Positions 25,030 through 33,258 of a stretch of DNA of 64,000 nt are shown here, piece after piece. Below the pieces are notes generated by a model. The model did no database searches, had not been told where the DNA came from, and saw nothing but the letters and a program-made list of their open reading frames with translations. The stretch spans positions 5,208,001 to 5,272,000 of the forward strand of contig NZ_CP134400.1 of the NCBI RefSeq assembly GCF_002968285.2, in the 5' to 3' direction. The stretch's first letter is position 1. Each line of letters begins with the position of its first letter. Made by a program: the position numbers and the translations under genes. Source of the stretch: Mycobacterium sp. ITM-2016-00318 (GTDB taxonomy: Bacteria > Actinomycetota > Actinomycetes > Mycobacteriales > Mycobacteriaceae).

Positions 25030-25677
25030 GTGACAACCGTCAGCCAACCCCGTGCCGTCCGCGGCCGACGAGCCGCGAGGCCCTCCGGCGACGACCGTGA
25101 GCAGGCCATTCTCGATACGGCGCGCCGCCTGTTGGAAGAGCACTCGATCGCCGAGATCTCGGTTGACGACCTCGCCAAGGGTGCAGGCATCTCCAGGCCG
25201 ACCTTCTACTTCTATTTCCCGTCGAAGGACGCCGTGCTCTTCGCGCTCTTCGAGCAGGTGATCAGCGAGGCCGACGCCGCGTTCGAGCGGCACACGAAGT
25301 CGGTGCCCGTCACCACCGATCGCTACGAGATGTGCCGGGCCGGCATCGGGGTCTTCTTCGAGACGTTCGTGGCGCACCGCGCCGTCACCCGCGCCGCCCA
25401 GGAAGTGCGGACGTCTCATCCAGAGGTCCGCGACCTGCTGGCGACGTTCATGACCAAATGGATCGAGAACACCGCGGCCACCATCGAGGCCGGACGGGCA
25501 CAGGGCCTGGCGCCGACGACGTTGCCTGCACTCGACCTCGCCACAGCACTGAACCTGATGAACGAGCGGGCGCTGTTCGCGTCGTTCAGCGACGAACAGC
25601 CCGCCATCCCTCCCGAGCGGCTGCTCGACACCCTGGTGCACATCTGGGTCACCAGCATCTACGGCGAGTCCACATAG
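25030..25677 (+). CDS. ethR: TetR family repressor EthR
   Basis: This 215-residue TetR protein has the HTH ISVDDLAKGAGISRPTFYFYFPSKDAVLFAL and a helical ligand domain ending ALNLMNERALFASFSDEQP and LDTLVHIWVTSIYGE. These segments match M. tuberculosis EthR closely. GTG 25030 was chosen because the protein then aligns end to end with EthR (216 residues); the upstream ATG at 24994 would lie inside the operator. It represses ethA and probably itself. Confidence 0.95.
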   Translation: MTTVSQPRAVRGRRAARPSGDDREQAILDTARRLLEEHSIAEISVDDLAKGAGISRPTFYFYFPSKDAVLFALFEQVISEADAAFERHTKSVPVTTDRYEMCRAGIGVFFETFVAHRAVTRAAQEVRTSHPEVRDLLATFMTKWIENTAATIEAGRAQGLAPTTLPALDLATALNLMNERALFASFSDEQPAIPPERLLDTLVHIWVTSIYGEST

Positions 25678-25694
25678 CTCGTCAGACCCGGGAT

Positions 25695-25710
25695 GCGAAC
25701 ATGTGTTCGT
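25695..25710. promoter_or_regulatory. LexA-like SOS box on the dinB start
   Basis: GCGAACATGTGTTCGT matches the mycobacterial SOS box TCGAAC-N4-GTTCGA at 10 of 12 fixed positions, with perfect CGAAC/GTTCG arms. It overlaps the candidate GTG starts of the DNA polymerase IV gene, so a bound repressor would block transcription or initiation directly. The assignment rests on sequence only. Confidence 0.5.
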
Positions 25711-26908
25711 GTCGGATCTCGCCACCATCCTGCACGCTGATCTCGACTCTTTCTATGCGTCGGTCGAACAGCGCGACGACCCCGCGCTGCGCGGCAGGCC
25801 GGTGATCGTCGGCGGCGGGGTCGTGCTGGCCGCGAGCTACGAGGCCAAGGCGTACGGCGTGCGCACGGCCATGGGCGGGCGCCAGGCCCGCAGGCTCTGC
25901 CCGCATGCGCTGGTCGTGCCGCCGCGGATGACGGCCTACTCCGAGGCCAGCGACGCGGTGTTCGAGGTCTTCCACGACGCCACTCCCCTCGTCGAGCCGC
26001 TTTCGGTGGACGAGGCGTTCCTCGACGTGTCCGGCCTGCGCCGGGTGTCTGGCACCCCGGTGCAGATCGCAGCGCGGCTGCGCGCTCAGGTCCGCGACCG
26101 CGCCGGCCTGCCGATCACCGTCGGCATCGCTCGCACCAAGTTCCTGGCCAAGGTGGCCAGCCAGGAGGGCAAGCCCGACGGGTTGCTGCTCGTCCCGCCC
26201 GATCGCGAGCTGGCGTTCCTGCATCCGCTTCCGGTGCGACGGTTGTGGGGCGTCGGCGTCAAGACCGCCGACAAGCTGCACACTCACGGCATCGAGACCG
26301 TCGCCGACGTCGCCGAGCTGAGTGAGCCCACGCTCGCGGCGATGGTCGGCGGAGCGATGGGACGCCAACTGTTCGCGTTGTCCCGCAACATCGACAAGCG
26401 TCGGGTCGTGACAGGCGTGCGCCGCCGCTCGGTCGGCGCGCAACGCGCCCTCGGCAGGCGCGGCAACACCATGTCGGCTTCCGAGGTCGACGCCGTCGTG
26501 ATCAACCTGATCGACCGGATCACCCGGCGAATGCGCAGCGCCGGGCGCACCGGCCGAACCGTGGTGCTGCGGTTGCGCTTCGACGACTTCGGTCGCGCCA
26601 CCCGCTCGCACACCATGCCGAGGGCGACGGCGTCCACTGATGTCATCCTCGCGGCCGCGCGCGACCTAGTCGCCGCTGCCGCCCCGCTGATCGCGGATAG
26701 AGGTTTGACGCTGGTCGGTTTCGCGGTGTCCAACATCGACCGCCAGGGCGCTGCGCAGTTGGAGCTGCCCTACCCCGAACATGCGGATACCCTCGCGCTC
26801 GACGGCGCCGTCGACGAGGTTCGTAAACGCTACGGCAACTCCGCCGTCACCCGGGGCGTGCTCGTCGGGCGCGACCCCGGCCTGGAGATGCCGCACCTGC
26901 CCGACTGA
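25709..26908 (+). CDS. dinB: DNA polymerase IV (DinB, Y-family)
   Basis: This 399-residue translesion polymerase has the Y-family palm motifs ILHADLDSFYASVEQR and LSVDEAFLDVSG (catalytic acids), TVGIARTKFLAKVASQEGKPDG, the thumb HhH region LWGVGVKTADKL and a complete little finger. The C-terminus ends GLEMPHLPD with no obvious clamp-binding QLSLF-type motif. Placement next to ethA/ethR suggests the DinB3 group of mycobacteria rather than dinP (Rv3056). Start is GTG 25709 or 25703. The LexA-like box overlapping the start is unusual for mycobacterial dinB genes. Confidence 0.93.
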   Translation: MSDLATILHADLDSFYASVEQRDDPALRGRPVIVGGGVVLAASYEAKAYGVRTAMGGRQARRLCPHALVVPPRMTAYSEASDAVFEVFHDATPLVEPLSVDEAFLDVSGLRRVSGTPVQIAARLRAQVRDRAGLPITVGIARTKFLAKVASQEGKPDGLLLVPPDRELAFLHPLPVRRLWGVGVKTADKLHTHGIETVADVAELSEPTLAAMVGGAMGRQLFALSRNIDKRRVVTGVRRRSVGAQRALGRRGNTMSASEVDAVVINLIDRITRRMRSAGRTGRTVVLRLRFDDFGRATRSHTMPRATASTDVILAAARDLVAAAAPLIADRGLTLVGFAVSNIDRQGAAQLELPYPEHADTLALDGAVDEVRKRYGNSAVTRGVLVGRDPGLEMPHLPD

Positions 26909-26959
26909 CCGGCCCAGCGCGTGGGGGTGGATTGAGTATCCTTTTCCTGCGCTCTGGAC

Positions 26960-27166
26960 ATGTGGCAGCGGCTGTGTTTGGCGATGACGGTGCTGTTCCT
27001 CGTGACGAGCTCGTTCACCCTCGCCAAGGTGATCCGGGATCAGGAGGAAGCGGCGACCATCCGCGTCCGGCTTGACGAGGCGAGGATGGAAAAGCTTAAT
27101 CGCCGAACACAATCCGTTTACCACCACGCCATGACACGCGCCCCTACTAGGAAGCCGTCCAGCTGA
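26960..27166 (+). CDS. Small membrane protein, YiaA/B-like C-terminal motif
   Basis: This 68-residue ORF has one hydrophobic helix (LCLAMTVLFLVTSSFTLAKV) followed by RDQEEAATIRVRLDEARMEKL. The FTLAKVIRDQEE stretch resembles the end of the second helix of YiaA/YiaB-type proteins, so this could be a shortened member. It follows dinB by 51 bases and overlaps the convergent PHP gene by 20 bases. The function is unknown. Confidence 0.55.
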   Translation: MWQRLCLAMTVLFLVTSSFTLAKVIRDQEEAATIRVRLDEARMEKLNRRTQSVYHHAMTRAPTRKPSS

Positions 27167-28151
27167 GCAGGTCGTCGGCAGACCACGTGTTGACGATCCG
27201 CTCGACGGGCACTTCGGCACCCAGCGCCCGCTGTGCGCCGTAGCCGAGGAACTCCAGCTGGCCCGGCGCATGCGAGTCGGTGTCGATCGAGAACAGGCAG
27301 CCGATCTCCAGCGCAAGCTTCAGCAGCCGGGTCGGCGGGTCGCGGCGCTCCGGGCGCGAGTTGATCTCCACAGCCGTGCCGCTGTCCCGGCACGCCGTGA
27401 AGACCTTCTCCGCATCGAACTTCGACTCCGGCCGCATCCCGCGGCCACCCGTGACCAGCCGGCCCGTGCAGTGCCCGAGAACGTCGGCGTGCGAATTCTG
27501 CACCGCCTTGAGCATCCGCCGAGTCATCGCGGGTTCGTCCATCGCCAGCTTCGAATGGACGCTGGCCACCACGACGTCGAGACGCTCGAGCAGTTCGGGC
27601 TCCTGATCGAGCGAACCGTCCTCGAGGATGTCGACCTCGATTCCGGTCAGGATGCGCAGCGGCGCGACCGTGTCCCGCACTTCGTCGATGACGTCGAGCT
27701 GTTTGCGCAGCCGTTCGGGTGACAGTCCGTTGGCGATCCGCAGCCGTGGCGAGTGGTCGGTCAGCGCGCAGTACTCGTGACCCAAATCCCTTGCCGCAAG
27801 CATCATCTCCTCGATCGGGGCGGACCCGTCCGACCAGTTGGAGTGCACGTGCAGGTCGCCGCGCAGCGCCGCCCTGATCTCGCCACCGCCGAGATCGGCG
27901 GCGCCCGAACGCAGTTCGACCAGGACGTCGGGTTCGCGGCCTGCCCACGCCTGCGCGATCACCTTCGCCGTCTTCGGCCCTATCCCGGTCAGCGACTGCC
28001 AGCTGTTGGCGGCGCCGTGCCGTTCCCGCTCGGCTTCGCTGAGCGCCTCAACGATGTCGGCTGCGTTGCGATAGGCCATCACCCGCCGGGAGTCCTCGCG
28101 CGCCCGGTCCTTGTAGTAGGCAATCTGCCGCAGCGCGACGACCGGATCCAT
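27147..28151 (-). CDS. PHP domain phosphoesterase with HhH region (Rv3856c-like)
   Basis: This 334-residue protein has an N-terminal helix-hairpin-helix (SLTGIGPKTAKVIAQAWAG) and a PHP domain: DLHVHSNWSDGSAP, CALTDHSP, LTGIEVDIL, VVASVHSKL, and DTDSHAPGQLEFLGYG. It resembles the C-terminal half of PolX-type polymerases without the polymerase core and may act on phosphate ends in DNA repair. ATG 28151 gives a length next to that of Rv3856c. Confidence 0.9.
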   Translation of the reverse strand: MDPVVALRQIAYYKDRAREDSRRVMAYRNAADIVEALSEAERERHGAANSWQSLTGIGPKTAKVIAQAWAGREPDVLVELRSGAADLGGGEIRAALRGDLHVHSNWSDGSAPIEEMMLAARDLGHEYCALTDHSPRLRIANGLSPERLRKQLDVIDEVRDTVAPLRILTGIEVDILEDGSLDQEPELLERLDVVVASVHSKLAMDEPAMTRRMLKAVQNSHADVLGHCTGRLVTGGRGMRPESKFDAEKVFTACRDSGTAVEINSRPERRDPPTRLLKLALEIGCLFSIDTDSHAPGQLEFLGYGAQRALGAEVPVERIVNTWSADDLLSWTAS

Positions 28152-28168
28152 GGCTCCAGTGTGCCCGC

Positions 28169-28738
28169 TTACCCGGCACGCCAAGCGGGGTCACGCCCGC
28201 TCAGCGCCACGACCCTGGCCAGATCGTCGGCGTCGTCGGCGGTCGGCACCGCGGGACCGAACATGCCTTCGGTGCCGGCAGGGTCGAACTGGGCGAGGTG
28301 GTCCAGGCAGGCCTGCAACGTCGCCGGGTCGCAGTCATACGGCGCGCCGATCGCTCGCGCGACATCCCAGCCGTGGAGCACGACCTCGGCGAGGGCGACG
28401 TTGCCCATCACTTCGGCGGGCAGCTCGACGCCGCCTGCGCGGGTCATCCCCTCCCAGGCCGACGAGTCCTTCCACGCGGCGGCCAGCGCGTCGAGCCGCT
28501 GCGGGTAGGTGGTGCGCCAGTTGGCGTCGAGCTCTGCGTCGTCGGTGGGTGGGGTGTCGGTCAGCGGGCCGAAATCCTTGCCGGCGGCCGCTGCGAAGGC
28601 GAGTGAGAGGCCGCCGATGTGCGCGATCAACGCGTCGAGGGGCATCTTCTCGCACGGGGTGGCGAGGCCGAGCTGGTCGTCGGTGACGCCGGCGAGGACG
28701 TCGGCTGTGCGCCGGCAGGCTGAGGTCAGATCATTCAT
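28169..28738 (-). CDS. TIGR03086-type DinB/maleylpyruvate isomerase-like metal-binding protein
   Basis: This 189-residue protein has a helical-bundle N-terminus with TPCEKMPLDALIAHIGG and a VLHGWDVARAIG segment. These supply the spaced histidines of the mycothiol-dependent maleylpyruvate isomerase-like (MDMPI/DinB_2) family. Such proteins are thought to use mycothiol, but the substrates are mostly unknown. It lies 17 bases upstream of the PHP gene on the same strand, so co-transcription is likely. Confidence 0.8.
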   Translation of the reverse strand: MNDLTSACRRTADVLAGVTDDQLGLATPCEKMPLDALIAHIGGLSLAFAAAAGKDFGPLTDTPPTDDAELDANWRTTYPQRLDALAAAWKDSSAWEGMTRAGGVELPAEVMGNVALAEVVLHGWDVARAIGAPYDCDPATLQACLDHLAQFDPAGTEGMFGPAVPTADDADDLARVVALSGRDPAWRAG

Positions 28739-28795
28739 AGATGTAGTGACCGGCGCGGCGCCGGAAAGTCAGCGCGCACGCGTGGAGCACAGAAA

Positions 28796-29476
28796 TCAAC
28801 GCGCGCGCAGCGGCCTGGTCGCGCCGTGTACAAGCGCCCGAACCTGGTCCTCGACGGCACCGCCCGCGAGGAAGAGCATCTCGTCGTCGGCCTGCAGCAC
28901 GTCGTCGGGTTTCGGCAGGACCACCCCGCTCTCGCGGATCACGATGGCCAGCACGGTGTTCTCCGGCAGCGTGATCTCGCCGACCCGCTTTCCGACCATC
29001 GGGTCGTCGGCGGGCAACTTCAGCTTCGCCAGGCTGACCTGCCCCTGTTTGAGCTCCATCAGCCGCACCAGGTGGCCGATGTCGATGGCCCCCTCGATCG
29101 CTGCGACCAGCGCGCGGGGCGCGGAAACCGCGACATCGACGCCCCAGGCTTCGTTGAAGAGCCATTCGTTGCGGGCGTCGTTGACGCGGGCCACCACCCG
29201 GTCGACGCCGAACTCGGTCTTGGCCAGCAGCGACGTCGTGAGGTTGACCTTGTCGTCGCCGGTCGCGGCGATGACGACATCACACAACTGCATTCCGGCG
29301 TCCTCGAGCGAGGAGAGTTCGCAGGAATCGGCCAGCAGCCAGTCCGCGTCGGGCACGGTCTGCGGTTCGTAGTGGCGGACGTTGTTCTCGATCAGCAGGA
29401 TCTTGTGGCCGTAGGCGAGCAGTTCCATCGCCACCGACCGCCCGATCGCGCCCGCGCCCGCGATGCCGATGCGCAT
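28796..29476 (-). CDS. TrkA-type potassium channel/transport regulator
   Basis: This 226-residue protein has an RCK_N Rossmann domain (MRIGIAGAGAIGRSVAMELL, VVIAATGDDKVNLTTSLLAKTEFGVDRVVARVND) and an RCK_C domain (KLPADDPMVGKRVGEITLPENTVLAIV). It resembles M. tuberculosis CeoC. The ATG at 29476 starts the Rossmann fold directly; the longer ORF adds a non-homologous basic leader. No TrkH channel gene is adjacent; instead it diverges from a cation/proton antiporter gene about 110 bases away, which may be its partner. Confidence 0.9.
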   Translation of the reverse strand: MRIGIAGAGAIGRSVAMELLAYGHKILLIENNVRHYEPQTVPDADWLLADSCELSSLEDAGMQLCDVVIAATGDDKVNLTTSLLAKTEFGVDRVVARVNDARNEWLFNEAWGVDVAVSAPRALVAAIEGAIDIGHLVRLMELKQGQVSLAKLKLPADDPMVGKRVGEITLPENTVLAIVIRESGVVLPKPDDVLQADDEMLFLAGGAVEDQVRALVHGATRPLRAR

Positions 29477-29585
29477 CGTCTGGCGGTCGTCAGCGCGGTT
29501 CGTCGGCTGACCGGACCGCCGTCTGATTCGGAACACAACGTCATACTGACCCATGCGTGGCCCTACTGGTTAACTGCGGGATGAA

Positions 29586-31082
29586 ATGACTTTGCAGCAG
29601 CTGTATCTGGTACTGCTGGCGGGCGGGCTCGTGCTGCTGGCCAGCATCATCGCCACGCGCGCCGCCACCACCGTCGGGCTGCCTGCGCTGTTGCTCTTCC
29701 TCGGCGTCGGCGTGATCGTCGGCGAGGACGGGCTGGGGCTGCACTTCGAGAACTATCTGCTCGCCGACCATCTCGGCACGGTTGCGCTGGCGATCATCTT
29801 GATCGAGGGCGGTCTGACGACCCGGTTCTCCGACATCCGGCGGGTGCTGGCGCCTGCGGGGATGCTGGCCACGGTCGGTGTGGGGGTCAGCATGGCGATC
29901 ACGGCAGCGGGCGCGCACCTGCTGCTCGGAATGAACTGGCAGCTGGCGCTGCTGCTCGGCGCCATCGTGTCGGTCACCGACGCCGCCGCTGTGTTCTCGG
30001 TGCTGCGGGTCGTGCCGTTGCCGAGGCGGCTCGCGGGCCTGCTCGAGGCGGAATCGGGTTTCAATGACGCGCCCGCCGTCATCCTCGTGCTGATGTTTTC
30101 GGTCACGCCGCTGGAACTGTCGCCGGTGCACGCCCTCGGCGAACTGGCCTACGAGCTCGGAGTCGGTGCCGCGATCGGGCTCGGCTGCGGGCTGCTCGGC
30201 TCAATTGCTCTGCGCCGCATCGCGCTTCCAGCGTCCGGACTGTATCCGCTGGCTAACTTCGGGATCGGGATGGTGGCGTTCGCCGCGGCTGGCAGCGCGC
30301 ACGCCAGCGGATTCCTCGCCTGCTATCTGGCCGCGGTGATACTCGCCAACTCCGGGTTGCCGCACCGCTCGGCCACCCGATCCTTCGCGGAGGGGCTCGG
30401 CTGGCTGGCGCAGATCGGATTGTTCGTGCTGCTCGGTCTGCTCGTGGATCCGAGTGATCTCGGTGCCGAGATCGTTCCCGCAATCGTCATCGGCCTCGTG
30501 CTGCTGCTGATCGCGCGACCCGTGTCCGTCCTCGTGGCACTCGCGGGTTTCCGTGTGCCGTGGCGGGAACAGGTCTTCCTGTCGTGGGCGGGGCTGCGCG
30601 GTGCCGTGCCGATCGTGCTGGCGACGTTCCCGATCGTCGAGGGCGTGCCCGACGCGATCCGCGTGCTCAACATCGTCTTCATCCTGGTGGTGGTCTTCAC
30701 TCTGGTGCAGGGCCCCAGCCTGTCCACGCTGGCGCACCGGCTGGGGCTGATCCCGAAGGAGGCCACCCGGGAAATTCAGGTGGAAGCCGCGCCGCTGGAC
30801 GTCCTCGAGGCGGAACTGCTGACGATGACGGTGCATTCGCCGTCTCGGCTGCACGGCGTCACGGTGCTCGAACTGCGGCTGCCGGACCCCAGCGTGATCA
30901 CCCTGATCATCCGCGACGGCCACACGTTCGTTCCGCAGCCGCAGACGCGGATCGCCGCAGGCGACGAGTTGCTGATCGTCACCACCCCGAAGACGCGGAC
31001 GGCCGCCGAACGCAGGCTGCGCGCGGTGAGCAGGCGCGGCAAGCTCGCTTACTGGTTTGACGAATTCGGCGAAGCCGAATAA
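29586..31082 (+). CDS. Potassium/proton antiporter (CPA1, NhaP2/CvrA-type)
   Basis: This 498-residue protein has 12 or so transmembrane helices with the CPA1 signatures ILIEGGLTTRFSDIR, SVTDAAAVFSVLR (ion-binding TD) and AESGFNDAPAVILV (ND, essential Asp). The last 110 residues form an RCK_C/TrkA_C domain (LHGVTVLELRLPDPSVITLIIRDG, GDELLIV), as in K+/H+ antiporters gated by nucleotide or K+. It diverges from the TrkA gene. The stop codon lies within a 27-bp tandem repeat. Confidence 0.92.
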   Translation: MTLQQLYLVLLAGGLVLLASIIATRAATTVGLPALLLFLGVGVIVGEDGLGLHFENYLLADHLGTVALAIILIEGGLTTRFSDIRRVLAPAGMLATVGVGVSMAITAAGAHLLLGMNWQLALLLGAIVSVTDAAAVFSVLRVVPLPRRLAGLLEAESGFNDAPAVILVLMFSVTPLELSPVHALGELAYELGVGAAIGLGCGLLGSIALRRIALPASGLYPLANFGIGMVAFAAAGSAHASGFLACYLAAVILANSGLPHRSATRSFAEGLGWLAQIGLFVLLGLLVDPSDLGAEIVPAIVIGLVLLLIARPVSVLVALAGFRVPWREQVFLSWAGLRGAVPIVLATFPIVEGVPDAIRVLNIVFILVVVFTLVQGPSLSTLAHRLGLIPKEATREIQVEAAPLDVLEAELLTMTVHSPSRLHGVTVLELRLPDPSVITLIIRDGHTFVPQPQTRIAAGDELLIVTTPKTRTAAERRLRAVSRRGKLAYWFDEFGEAE

Positions 31083-31120
31083 AGGGCCGGAGTCGGCGAA
31101 GCCGAATAAAGGGCCGGAGT
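31067..31120. repeat. 27-bp tandem duplication across the antiporter stop codon
   Basis: CGGCGAAGCCGAATAAAGGG plus CCGGAGT is present twice without a mismatch (31067-31093 and 31094-31120), followed by a partial third copy (CGGCGAG). The TAA at 31080-31082 ends the antiporter; the duplicate carries a second TAA. The duplication therefore changes only the 3' flank. Confidence 0.93.
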
Positions 31121-31174
31121 CGGCGAGCCCGACTGACAGGACGCACACAGCCGAGCGGGGCTAACGTCGATGGC

Positions 31175-32032
31175 GTGCGATTCGCTTTCAAGACATCCCC
31201 GCAGAACACCAACTGGCACGACATGCTCGCTGTCTGGCAGGCCGCCGACGACATCGACGTCTTCGAGTCCGGCTGGACCTTCGACCACTTCTACCCGATC
31301 TTCTCCGACTCGAGCGGCCCGTGTCTGGAGGGTTGGACGACGCTGACAGCGTTGGCGCAGGCGACGAAGCGACTGCGCGTCGGCGTGCTCGTCACCGGCA
31401 TCCACTACCGCCATCCCGCTGTGTTGGCCAATATGGCTGCGGCACTGGACATCGTGTCCAACGGCAGGCTGGAGCTCGGTATCGGTGCGGGCTGGAACGA
31501 AGAGGAATCCGGCGCCTACGGAATCGAACTCGGCTCGATCAAGGAGCGCTTCGACCGCTTCGAGGAGGCGTGCGAGGTGCTGACGAGCCTGCTGACCAAC
31601 GAGACAACGACTTTCGGCGGCAAGTACTACCAGCTCAAGGATGCCCGCAACGAGCCGAAGGGCCCGCAGCAACCGCATCCCCCGATCTGCATCGGCGGCA
31701 GCGGCGAGAAGCGCACGCTGCCGCTGACCGCGCGCTACGCCGACCACTGGAACTTCGTCGGCGGACCGCCCGAGGAGTTCGCCCGCAAGCGTGATGTCCT
31801 GCACGCCCGCTGCGCGGACATCGGTCGCGATCCGAAGGAGATCATGCTGTCGTCGCACATCCGGCTGGACCCCGACCTCGACTACGCCAAGGCGGTCGAC
31901 GAGGCGGCCGCGCTCGGCAAGGAGGGGCTGGATCTCGCGATCGTCTACCTTCCGCCGCCGCACGACCCGAACGTACTCGAGCCCTTGGCCGAGGCGATCA
32001 GGGATTCGGGACTCGGCAGCAAAGTCGACTGA
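31175..32032 (+). CDS. LLM class F420-dependent oxidoreductase
   Basis: This 285-residue luciferase-like (beta/alpha)8 protein starts MRFAFKTSPQNTNWHDML. It has GVLVTGIHYRHPAVLANMAAALDIVSNGRLELGIGAGWNEEE, the segment that binds F420 in mycobacterial members, and PPICIGGSGEKRTLPL. Such enzymes pass hydride between F420 and diverse substrates; the substrate here is unknown. It starts at GTG 31175. A 377-base gap follows. Confidence 0.9.
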   Translation: MRFAFKTSPQNTNWHDMLAVWQAADDIDVFESGWTFDHFYPIFSDSSGPCLEGWTTLTALAQATKRLRVGVLVTGIHYRHPAVLANMAAALDIVSNGRLELGIGAGWNEEESGAYGIELGSIKERFDRFEEACEVLTSLLTNETTTFGGKYYQLKDARNEPKGPQQPHPPICIGGSGEKRTLPLTARYADHWNFVGGPPEEFARKRDVLHARCADIGRDPKEIMLSSHIRLDPDLDYAKAVDEAAALGKEGLDLAIVYLPPPHDPNVLEPLAEAIRDSGLGSKVD

Positions 32033-32409
32033 CGGTAACGAAGAGATAACGGTTCGGCAAAGGAACGATCACGCGCCGACGCCATGCCTGACTCGGCGGG
32101 GGTTTCGGTTGCTAAAAACCGAACCGGAGGAGCTCGTCGCGGGTGACCAGACGTTCGGCCTGCGCGGGATATTGGCGGCACTTGACGGGGTGACGGAACA
32201 ATGACCAGGCGATTCGACTCATCCGCGAACGCGACAGTGGGTTGAGATACACGTCGATGACTCCTGCGGTATAGCAATTGCTGAACCGAGAAGCTACGTT
32301 ACCGCAGCGTCCTCATCGAGTCATTAGATACCCCCGGCCGGGCAAACAGAAGAAGGCGCGCCGATTAATCATCAGATGTTTTTATTGAGACAGGAGTGAC
32401 AGATGTTGT
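32033..32409. other. Non-coding gap between convergent genes
   Basis: This 377-base region separates the LLM gene from the convergent deacetylase gene. No ORF with plausible composition, no tRNA and no terminator with a clear U-tract was found. The right end is AT-richer than the surroundings (GATTAATCATCAGATG near 32363-32378), with a short T run after it. I see nothing else. Confidence 0.5.
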
Positions 32410-33201
32410 TCACCCGCGGTACACATCCTTCAGGGTCACAGTCCTCAATCGGCGCTCGCGGATCAGCTCGACAAGCCGCCCGTAGATGTGGGTGACGGGC
32501 TCGTGGTTGAGGTGGCCGATCACGATCGCTGACGGCGCGAAGTACTTCTCGGCCATCCTCATGATCTCGTCCCCGGGGATCACGACATGGTCCTCCAGCG
32601 ACCCCGACCACAGGGTGTTCGCGGTGTAGCCGAGTTCCGAGGAGATCTTGTCGACGTGAGCGTTGTGCGCGCCGTACGGCGGCCGGAAGTAGGGCCGCGC
32701 GTCGACACCGTAGCTTTTCCAGAGGAAGTCGTGTGTATGCCGAAGTTCCTCTGCCACAACGGTCAAGGGCAGCTTCGTCAGATCCGGATGCGACCACGTG
32801 TGGTTGCCGAGCTGAATTTGGCCCTCATCGACGAGTGGTCGAAGCAGCGCCTGGTTCTCGGTCCACGACCGGTACGCGCCGTTGACGAAGTACGTCAACC
32901 GCACCCCGGTGTCCCTGGCGAATTCGGTGTAGAGCCGCACCACCTCGCTGCTCACGCCGTCGTCGACGGTCAGCGCCAGCAGGTCGCCGTCGCCCGGCAG
33001 GCTGCTGAGCACGCCGCCGCCTGGCAGCGCCACCCGAGCTTCCGGAGGCGGTGGCGGCAGCAACGCGGGTAATTGTTCGACGGCGACAGCAGTGGCCTCG
33101 GCGGCCCCCGGTTGCCCGCCCACGGCGTATCGAGTCAGGCCCATCGCCCCGACCGTCACCGCGGAAAGCGCCACAAGGAAGTGGCGCCTGTCCACCTGCA
33201 T
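32410..33201 (-). CDS. Tat-exported polysaccharide deacetylase (NodB domain)
   Basis: This 263-residue protein begins with a twin-arginine signal (DRRHFLVALSAVTVGAMG) and a Pro-rich spacer. A NodB domain follows: LTVDDG (metal Asp and catalytic base), HTWSHP (metal histidines), RPPYGAHN and, near the end, IVIGHLNHE. CE4 enzymes remove acetyl groups from wall glycans such as peptidoglycan. The first motif is TVDDG rather than the common TFDDG. It is convergent with the LLM gene and lies 57 bases downstream of the gltD stop on the same strand. Confidence 0.9.
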   Translation of the reverse strand: MQVDRRHFLVALSAVTVGAMGLTRYAVGGQPGAAEATAVAVEQLPALLPPPPPEARVALPGGGVLSSLPGDGDLLALTVDDGVSSEVVRLYTEFARDTGVRLTYFVNGAYRSWTENQALLRPLVDEGQIQLGNHTWSHPDLTKLPLTVVAEELRHTHDFLWKSYGVDARPYFRPPYGAHNAHVDKISSELGYTANTLWSGSLEDHVVIPGDEIMRMAEKYFAPSAIVIGHLNHEPVTHIYGRLVELIRERRLRTVTLKDVYRG

Positions 33202-33258
33202 GCCTCAACTGTCGCGCGCGGGAACCCTCACATCCGCGATTGCGCGGGCGTGTCGGCC

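Noticed and set aside
26960..27166. Pseudogene remnant of a longer YiaA/B protein
   Set aside because: No matching coding sequence was seen just upstream in another frame, so a short intact gene is the simpler view.
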